From contig JANRLJ010000088.1 in NCBI GenBank assembly GCA_033762735.1, positions 1 to 18,796 of the forward strand: DNA of 18,796 bases, read 5' to 3'. How positions within the stretch are numbered: the stretch's first letter is position 1; the number at the start of each line of letters is the position of its first letter. Under the pieces are notes generated by a model, which saw only the letters and a program-made list of their open reading frames with translations, ran no database searches and was not told the origin of the DNA. The position numbers and the translations under genes are program-made. Shown here in pieces: positions 13,845 through 18,796 of the stretch. Source of the DNA: JANRLJ01 sp033762735. Lineage in GTDB: Bacteria; Chloroflexota; Anaerolineae; Aggregatilineales; Phototrophicaceae.

Positions 13845-14123
13845 TCATTCCCCCGCCGTCGGCAGATGCCGTGCGATGATTTCCCGCAGCCGCGCCTCGT
13901 CTACCTGGTTATAAATCACCTTCTCCGGATAGACGATCAGGTTGGGGCCAGCACCGCACAGGCTCAGGCAGTTGGCGATTTCCAGCTTACAGGGGCGCGG
14001 GTAGTCATCACCGTTGGCCGCATCCACCGCCGGTTCGAGGATTTTCAGGAGCGCATCGGCTCGGCGGCCTGCGTTGCAGTACTGTCCCCGGCAGAGCACG
14101 AGGCGGGTACGAGTCGTGCTCAT
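13845..14123 (-). CDS. Thioredoxin-like [2Fe-2S] ferredoxin
   Basis: 92-aa electron carrier of the thioredoxin-like [2Fe-2S] type (related to the NuoE/shethna-type fold). It opens with LVLCRGQYCNAGRRADAL, cysteines at 11 and 16, and has CLSLCGAGPNLIVYPE with cysteines 52 and 56, the probable four cluster ligands; an extra Cys lies at 45. Start ATG 14123 overlaps the stop of the upstream gene by 4 nt (ATGA), so the two are translationally coupled. The stop lies 4 nt from the stop of the convergent lipid kinase, leaving no room for a separate terminator. The redox partner is unknown. Confidence 0.9.
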   Translation of the reverse strand: MSTTRTRLVLCRGQYCNAGRRADALLKILEPAVDAANGDDYPRPCKLEIANCLSLCGAGPNLIVYPEKVIYNQVDEARLREIIARHLPTAGE

Positions 14124-14395
14124 ACGTTTTGCGCCCGCTCGAAGACAATCGTAATCAGCAGATCGCCGGGGTATTCCGCCACCTCATGCTTAATCAGCTC
14201 GCTCAGGCGGTAGCCCCGCGCCGCAAAGGCATTCAGTTCGTCTTCCAGCATTTTATCCGCCAGTTCCAGCCGCTTGAGCACGGTGCGCAGCGCCTCTGCG
14301 TCCGATGGGTTGCGCCGAAGCCGGGCGACATTCTGCGCGGCTTCGACATAATTGGCGAGATAGAGTGTTCGTACCAGGTAATGTTGTTCAGCCAT
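14120..14395 (-). CDS. Small hypothetical protein coupled to the ferredoxin
   Basis: 91 aa from ATG 14395. Upstream in-frame TTG/ATT starts exist up to 14485, but none has a good Shine-Dalgarno, and neither has this ATG, so the start is uncertain. The sequence MAEQHYLVRTLYLANYVEAA is followed by helical RLRRNPSDAEALRTVLKRLE, ELNAFAARGYRLSELIKHEV and a beta-like end PGDLLITIVFER. The ARGY.L.......LL.TIVFER part resembles DUF4177-like small proteins, a weak similarity. Overlap with the ferredoxin gene suggests that the two act together. I do not recognise a function. Confidence 0.65.
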   Translation of the reverse strand: MAEQHYLVRTLYLANYVEAAQNVARLRRNPSDAEALRTVLKRLELADKMLEDELNAFAARGYRLSELIKHEVAEYPGDLLITIVFERAQNV

Positions 14396-14487
14396 CAGGT
14401 TGTGACAAAACGCTTCAATTAAGCTTGCTTCCGGTTGGTTTGAAATTGGTTGTTGCGACTCCCAACAATTTCCCACATATCCCAAAT

Positions 14488-15960
14488 TCAGGGACGCAAT
14501 GGGTTTTCCAGCACGAGCGGCAGCGCCCCTTCCACCAGCGACACAAATTCGCCCGTCGCCAGATCGTAATAGCCAAGCTGGACGTTGCTCTGTTCACGCT
14601 CATAGGCCAGGACTCGACCATCCGGCAGAATTTCCAGATAGTTTCGGCTGCGTCCGTCCAGTTCTTCCACGCCGGGGAGATCAATCACCTCGCCATCCAG
14701 GTAGACCCAGAAATCCAGCGCGGACTCTGAAATCAGCACCCCGCCCTGCTGATAGCGGGCGAAAACCTGAAAGAAGCGTTCGGGCGAATTCTCAAACACC
14801 ACGTCCTCGGTTGCGAGATCCCACAGCCGATAGCCCTGCGCCGCCTCCGTATTGCTTACGGTGAGCAGATAGCGGCGATCTGGCGACAGAAGGGAGTTTA
14901 TTCCGGTGACGTGCTGCGGGTCATAATTCCCCAGAAAGACTGGCGCTGCGTTGGGCTTGACCAGAAACAGCGCCTCTCCGATCATCATCACCAGTTCCGG
15001 TTCTGAGGGAGTCAGAAATCCCCCTCCGGCGTTCACAAGCCACGCGGCGCGGACATCAAGCGCAGGGAAATCGACAGTGTACCGCACCAGTTCTTCCCCT
15101 TGCGGCGACATCAGCCTGTAGGAGCAGTTTTCCCGGCAGTTGAAGTCATACTCAAGCAGCAGATCATCGACAAAGCGATAGTTCATAATGGCCGTATCAG
15201 CGGACATCGCATCGCGGTCGATTTCCGTCAGCACCCGTTCCTCACCTGTGATCGACTGAAGGATGATGCGGCGCACTCCCGTTTGTGTGCCGCTGTCCAG
15301 GTAGAGCCAGTGGTCGCCATTGCTGCTGTGTGAAGCAAAGGCCATCCAGGACGGCAGCGAGGCCGCGACTCGTTCCGCTCCGCTGGTGAGGTCGCGCTCC
15401 ACCAGTTCCCACTGCGGATTTTCCTCGTCGTCGGAGCGAGCGATGACATAGCGCAGGAACGTCCCATCTTCCGAAAAGACGTATCCCTCCTGCATCACCC
15501 GTTCCAGCGGCACCACCGCCCCGGTGCTGCCGTTCACCAGCAGGACAGACCGGATGAGCACACCGCCAACTGCAACGGGCGTGGGATTGACATACACCAG
15601 CCAGTCGCCGCGCTGATCGAACAGATACAGGGTGGGGTCTTCCGCCGTAGGGGTGAATTCTGCCAATCGTTCGGTGCTGTCGCTGTTCAGACGGAGCGGT
15701 TCCCACATGCCATTGAAGAAGACAAAGGCAATCGCCTGATCGGGCGCGATGCGGGCAGCGCGAAAGAGATAGATATCGGTCGCCCCTTCCAGAATCGTGT
15801 TTACCTGCCCTTCCAGCGTATAAGCCACAAGCCGCCCGTCATCCGGGTCAAATGCCCAGTACCAGATGTCCGCGTCCTGCGCCTGCACCTGCACCTGCGC
15901 CGGAAGTGCCATCCATCCCAGGCACAGCGCCATAAGTCCCCACAGCAAGAATCGCCGCAT
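14488..15960 (-). CDS. Exported beta-propeller-like protein (tandem paralogue 1)
   Basis: 490 aa from ATG 15960, chosen for GGAGAGGG just upstream and because it begins a signal peptide, MRRFLLWGLMALCLGWMALP, with likely cleavage near AQA. The mature part opens DADIWYWAFDPDDGRLVAYT. It has repeated blade-like stretches, e.g. EDGTFLRYVIA, PQWELVERDLTSGAE, LLSPDRRYLLTV, YRLWDLATEDVV and LEILPDGRVLAYE, which suggest a propeller. A cysteine pair sits in YDFNCRENCSY. No enzyme motif. It is a clear paralogue of the gene just upstream. The family is not one I can name. It has its own extended -10 promoter. Confidence 0.85.
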   Translation of the reverse strand: MRRFLLWGLMALCLGWMALPAQVQVQAQDADIWYWAFDPDDGRLVAYTLEGQVNTILEGATDIYLFRAARIAPDQAIAFVFFNGMWEPLRLNSDSTERLAEFTPTAEDPTLYLFDQRGDWLVYVNPTPVAVGGVLIRSVLLVNGSTGAVVPLERVMQEGYVFSEDGTFLRYVIARSDDEENPQWELVERDLTSGAERVAASLPSWMAFASHSSNGDHWLYLDSGTQTGVRRIILQSITGEERVLTEIDRDAMSADTAIMNYRFVDDLLLEYDFNCRENCSYRLMSPQGEELVRYTVDFPALDVRAAWLVNAGGGFLTPSEPELVMMIGEALFLVKPNAAPVFLGNYDPQHVTGINSLLSPDRRYLLTVSNTEAAQGYRLWDLATEDVVFENSPERFFQVFARYQQGGVLISESALDFWVYLDGEVIDLPGVEELDGRSRNYLEILPDGRVLAYEREQSNVQLGYYDLATGEFVSLVEGALPLVLENPLRP

Positions 15961-15994
15961 CCGTCCCTCTCCGGTCTCTGTTTCGGTGTAGTCC

Positions 15995-16003
15995 ATTATA
16001 GCA
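15995..16003 (-). promoter_or_regulatory. Extended -10 promoter of propeller paralogue 1
   Basis: On the minus strand TGCTATAAT (15995-16003), a perfect TGnTATAAT, 34 nt before the ATG at 15960. No good -35 is present, as is usual for extended -10 promoters. Confidence 0.55.
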
Positions 16004-16046
16004 AGCGACAGAACAGCGCGAGTGACAGTGAAGATTATGACGGCAT

Positions 16047-17473
16047 TCACTCCAGCACAGACAGCAGAATCACCCCTTCCAGAACAGGGGTAAATGCACC
16101 GCTCGCCATGTCATAGCGATACACGCCTGCCGGGCGTTCCCCGGTCGTCCGCTGCCAGGCCAGCAGCGTCCCATCCGGCAGCATTTCATAATAGCTCAGG
16201 CGGCCATTATCCCCGGCAGCACGGTCAGTTCGCCCTCGCGGAAATACTGCCAGCGGCTCAGGTCTTCCGCAATCAACAATCCGCCACCCGTATAGCGCGG
16301 CAGCACCAGCCGAAACCCGCTGTCGTCGCTTTCCAGCACGATCTCCCCTGTGGATAAATCCCACAGCCGGTAGCGCGGGAAATCCACCCCTTCCGCCGAC
16401 ACGAGCAGATAGCGGCCATCAGACGAGAGCAGTGTACCCGGGGTCAGTCCCAACCGTTCATCATGCACACCGAGCAACTGGGCTTCTCCGTCCGGACGCA
16501 GCAGCAGGTAGCGGTCGCGCACGTTGACGAGCAGCGCCGCGTCAGGGCTGTCAGGTGCGATCTGCCGCAGCGGGTACAGAAAAGTGCGCAGGGCGGGCGC
16601 ATCAAAGCCGAGCGGTTCGCCGCCGCTCAGCGGACGCAGCAGCACCCGGCAGTTTTCCTCGCACAGGAAGTCATACTCGATGAGGGCATCCTCCAGAAAG
16701 CGGAAATCGGGCACGGGGTTGCGATCAGGCGCAGCAAGCACTGGCTCGATCACCCGCTCGGTCATGGTCGGCACCGCCAGCAGCGTGAACACCCGGCGGC
16801 GCGTATCGGCCTCCGGTGTGACCGTCAGCCAGAAATCACCCTGCGGATGGGCGACCACGCCTGAAAGCTGTAGCGATAGGTTTTGCAAAATCGTCAGGTT
16901 GCCAGTGGTCAGGTCATGCTCGAACAGCGCCCACTGCGGATTGTCGGCGTCGTCGGTCTGTGCCGCTACGTAGCGCAGATATGTACCGTCCGCGCTGAAT
17001 GCCCACGCCTGATCGGCCACCCGCTCCAGCAGCGTGACCTGGTTGGTCGTCTCGTTGACCAGCAGCGCATTCACCGTCATCAGCCGCGCCACAAGACTCT
17101 GGCGTGGATCGACCAGCAGCAGCGCCTTTTGTGACCGTGCCGCGAGGAAGACCCCCGGATCAGGCAGCAGGAACACCCGCGACCGCAGCGGCTCGGCGCT
17201 CTGTGACGTAAGGCGGTAGACAGTGGTGTCATCCCCCACCGTGATAATCGCCAGCCCGGAGTCCGGCGCGGTTCGCCACACCTGAAACAGATAAACCGCG
17301 TTGGTCTGTTCCAGCAGTGTATTGACCTCGCCATCCAGTGTAAAGGCCAGCAGCCGCCCGCTGTCTGACTCCGCCGCCCAGTACCAGGTTTCGGCCTCCT
17401 GCGCCTGCGAGATGCCGCTCATCACCAGCGTCATGAATACGATCAGCAGTATGCCCAAAGAACGTCCCATCAT
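16047..17473 (-). pseudogene. Exported beta-propeller-like protein (tandem paralogue 2), frameshifted
   Basis: The frame from ATG 17473 (or 17470) gives 425 aa and stops at 16196-16198 after LTVLPGIMAA. The paralogue's C-terminal part continues in the other frame, as DNGRLSYYEMLPDGTLLAW to TPVLEGVILLSVLE, stopping at 16047. A 1-nt loss in the run of four G at 16211-16214 (minus strand) explains it. Full length would be about 475 aa against 490 in paralogue 1. Signal peptide MMGRSLGILLIVFMTLVMSG, mature start EAETWYWAAESDSGRLLAFT; shared landmarks are DGTYLRYVAA, PQWALFEHDLTTG, YDFLCEENCRV and YRLWDLSTGEIV. RBS AAGGGG. Either a real mutation, a sequencing error in a homopolymer, or less likely programmed slippage. 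The truncated 425-aa form may still fold partly. Confidence 0.8.
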
Positions 17474-17529
17474 CCGCCCCTTTACCGTTCAAGATGCTAT
17501 TTGCACTTCCTGGCTCACCCCTCCCTGTA

Positions 17530-17557
17530 GTCCCTCTCCAAAGCGTTGGAGAGGGAC
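17530..17557. repeat. Perfect 12-bp hairpin, CCCTCTCC/GGAGAGGG family
   Basis: GTCCCTCTCCAA (17530-17541), AGCG loop, TTGGAGAGGGAC (17546-17557). It shares its motif with the hairpins at 4654 and 6241-6326. Confidence 0.8.
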
Positions 17558-17571
17558 GAAAACTAACTGCT

Positions 17572-17599
17572 CCCTTTCTCCATCTCAATGGGGAAAGGG
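17572..17599. repeat. 12-bp hairpin, partner of the preceding one
   Basis: CCCTTTCTCCAT (17572-17583), CTCA loop, ATGGGGAAAGGG (17588-17599), 11 of 12 positions pair. Like the pair at 6241-6326 it is the second of two C/G-rich hairpins, here bordered by CCCCTCCCT on the left and TTGGGGATAGGGG on the right. Confidence 0.75.
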
Positions 17600-17750
17600 T
17601 TGGGGATAGGGGAAAGCGCGTTCGCCAACAGTACCGTTACATCATCCAATCAGGGCGACTGTAGCGCACAAAGATGATAGGAGGCTTACAGGGATTCAGG
17701 TGCGGGGGAAGTCCCGCCAACATTTCCGACATAACCTCATTAACAGCGGA

Positions 17751-17779
17751 TTGTGGAACGCAAAAGCGTACAGTATAAT
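17751..17779 (+). promoter_or_regulatory. Sigma70-type promoter of the response regulator
   Basis: TTGTGG (17751-17756), 17-bp spacer, TATAAT (17774-17779). GCGTAC (17766-17771) and GTACGC (17786-17791) form an inverted repeat spanning the -10, a possible operator. The leader to ATG 17907 is about 120 nt and contains GGCG...CGCC followed by TTTT near 17792-17812. Confidence 0.6.
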
Positions 17780-17906
17780 GCGCGTGTACGCGGCGTTAAC
17801 TCCGCCTTTTGACGGACGACTCCCCCAACTTTTTCAGGCATACTTCGTCGAATCGATGGTTGGAGGCGGACTCAAAAAGCCGCTTTATCAGGGGAAAATA
17901 CGAACA

Positions 17907-18551
17907 ATGACGATCCGCGTTCTCATCGCTGACGACCATGCTGTCGTGCGCCAGGGACTCAAGATGTTCCTCTCGCTCACGCCGGAGTTTGAAATTGTAG
18001 GAGAAGCCACCAACGGCGCAGAGGCGCTGTCGATGGCGCGAAAGCTCCGCCCGGACGTAGTGCTGATGGATCTGCTGATGCCCGAAATGGACGGCATTAC
18101 CGCCATCACGCATCTGCGCCGTGAACTGCCCGATACCGAAGCCATCGCGCTGACCAGTGTGCTGGAAGACAAGGCTGTCGTAGGGGCGATCAAAGCCGGG
18201 GCAATTGGCTACCTGCTGAAGGACACCGAATCGGATGAACTGATCCGCGCCATCAAGGCTGCCGCCGAGGGGCAGGTGCAGCTTTCCCCAAAGGCCGCCG
18301 CCCGCCTGATGCGTGAGGTGCGCGCACCGGAAAGCCCCGAAACGCTGACCGACCGCGAAACCGAAGTGCTGCGGCTGCTGGCACAGGGCAAATCCAACAA
18401 GGAAATTGCGGCGGAACTGGTCATCGGCGAAAAGACGGTCAAGACCCACGTCAGCAACATTCTCAGCAAATTAGGGGTGACGAGCCGCACCCAGGCCGCG
18501 CTTTATGCCGCCCGCATCGGTCTGGTGGAGGGGTTCGAGGAAGACAAGTAA
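17907..18551 (+). CDS. NarL/LuxR-family response regulator
   Basis: 214-aa two-component regulator. The receiver domain (1-120) has the acidic pair D9/D10 (IADDHAV), phospho-acceptor D55 (VVLMDLLMPEMDG), T83 and K105 (YLLKD), all conserved. The C-terminal LuxR-type HTH (about 145-208) is LTDRETEVLRLLAQGKSNKE, with the recognition helix in GEKTVKTHVSNILSKLGVTSR. Length is standard and close to LiaR/DegU-type proteins. ATG 17907 starts the fold; the longer upstream frame has no domain. RBS AGGGGA at about 11 nt, a little far. It is probably co-transcribed with the gene beginning at 18636, the likely sensor. Confidence 0.95.
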   Translation: MTIRVLIADDHAVVRQGLKMFLSLTPEFEIVGEATNGAEALSMARKLRPDVVLMDLLMPEMDGITAITHLRRELPDTEAIALTSVLEDKAVVGAIKAGAIGYLLKDTESDELIRAIKAAAEGQVQLSPKAAARLMREVRAPESPETLTDRETEVLRLLAQGKSNKEIAAELVIGEKTVKTHVSNILSKLGVTSRTQAALYAARIGLVEGFEEDK

Positions 18552-18635
18552 CGGCTGTAAACGCTGTTTGCTTCCTGTTGGCGCTGGTGCCAAACCCCCA
18601 GACGAAGAACGATTGCAATTGTAAGAGGGGTAAAA

Positions 18636-18796
18636 ATGCCCGATATCAGCGCCCAGGAAGAAAGCGAAGCCCTCTACCGGGTAAGCAAGGCCATCAACGC
18701 AGCGACGACCTATGAGCAGATCGTCCAGGCCGTCGCGCCCATTGATGCCGAGGCCAACGAGGTCAGCCTGCGCCTGTGGCAGTATCAGGAAAATCA
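18636..18796 (+). CDS. Probable GAF-domain sensor protein (5' part, runs off right edge)
   Basis: ATG 18636 follows AGAGGGG at 5-6 nt. Fifty-three codons remain open to the end of the window: MPDISAQEESEALYRVSKAI, then NAATTYEQIVQAVAPIDAEA, then NEVSLRLWQYQEN. The ALYRVSKAINAATTYEQIVQAV stretch is the usual entry helix of GAF domains in Chloroflexota sensor proteins, and VSLRLWQY would be the first strand. Placed 84 nt after a NarL-type regulator, it is most likely the cognate sensor histidine kinase with GAF modules; the kinase part is outside the window and was not seen. Confidence 0.65.
   Translation, partial: MPDISAQEESEALYRVSKAINAATTYEQIVQAVAPIDAEANEVSLRLWQYQEN

Larger units (their letters stand above)
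17474..17750. other. Intergenic region with C/G-rich hairpins
   Basis: Between the divergent propeller paralogue 2 and the response regulator. It holds two hairpins (17530-17557, 17572-17599) and the small GCGGG/CCCGC stem near 17702-17717. No gene is visible. Confidence 0.6.

Noticed and set aside
14396..14485. Longer form of the small gene coupled to the ferredoxin
   Set aside because: It needs a TTG start without a Shine-Dalgarno; the added residues look non-conserved, though the shorter start is not firmly proven either.
17700..17906. N-terminal extension of the response regulator
   Set aside because: The frame is open upstream but crosses the promoter, and the receiver fold begins at the ATG at 17907.
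1..18796. tRNA, rRNA or known riboswitch
   Set aside because: No cloverleaf with T-arm GTTCRA context, no rRNA core sequence and no riboswitch core that I could recognise on either strand.

Overview
The window reads like a chromosomal segment of a Chloroflexota (Anaerolineae-like) bacterium, probably from a metagenome or an uncultured lineage. This is an inference. It rests on a lipoprotein with a very long Thr/Pro (TPT-type) stalk, a Gln/Gly-rich membrane protein beside a MoxR ATPase, a NarL-type regulator followed by a GAF-type protein, GC-rich coding sequence, and gaps full of short perfect palindromes. No rRNA, tRNA, CRISPR array, phage gene or transposase gene was found.

Region 1 (1-5.8 kb, all minus strand) holds, from low to high coordinate: the 5' part of a DUF7674-like gene running off the left edge; an aldo/keto reductase; the MerR regulator that probably controls it, with a textbook 19-bp-spacer MerR promoter and an almost leaderless start; a small unknown gene; a second aldo/keto reductase; a 93-aa unknown gene; and a large ArsR-type regulator whose HTH is at its C-terminus. 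The gaps carry palindromic repeats.

Region 2 (5.8-13.8 kb, plus strand) begins with a 646-nt gap. It contains a MITE-like element (17-bp inverted ends, 7-bp direct repeats, interior of C/G-rich hairpins) just upstream of the Thr/Pro-stalk lipoprotein with a predicted beta-propeller and SH3-like end. Then come a second repeat-rich gap, the Gln/Gly-rich membrane protein, a DUF4160/DUF2442 pair (putative toxin-antitoxin) with a decayed Uma2-like remnant, moxR, and a diacylglycerol-kinase-family lipid kinase with its own -10 box inside an inverted repeat. The TA-like pair sits between two genes that belong together functionally, so it looks like an insertion. No DUF58/VWA partner is present.

Region 3 (13.8-17.5 kb, minus strand) ends 4 nt from the lipid kinase in convergent orientation. 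It has a thioredoxin-like [2Fe-2S] ferredoxin overlapped by a small unknown gene, and a tandem pair of exported beta-propeller-like paralogues of an unnamed family. The upstream copy is broken by a 1-nt frameshift at a G run, and the missing C-terminus is still readable in the other frame.

Region 4 (17.5-18.8 kb, plus strand) is a NarL/LuxR response regulator with a good promoter, followed by the first 53 codons of a probable GAF-domain sensor protein that runs off the right edge; together they look like a two-component system.

The points most worth a second look are the MITE, the covarying palindrome family, the frameshifted paralogue, and the TA-like insertion in the MoxR locus.
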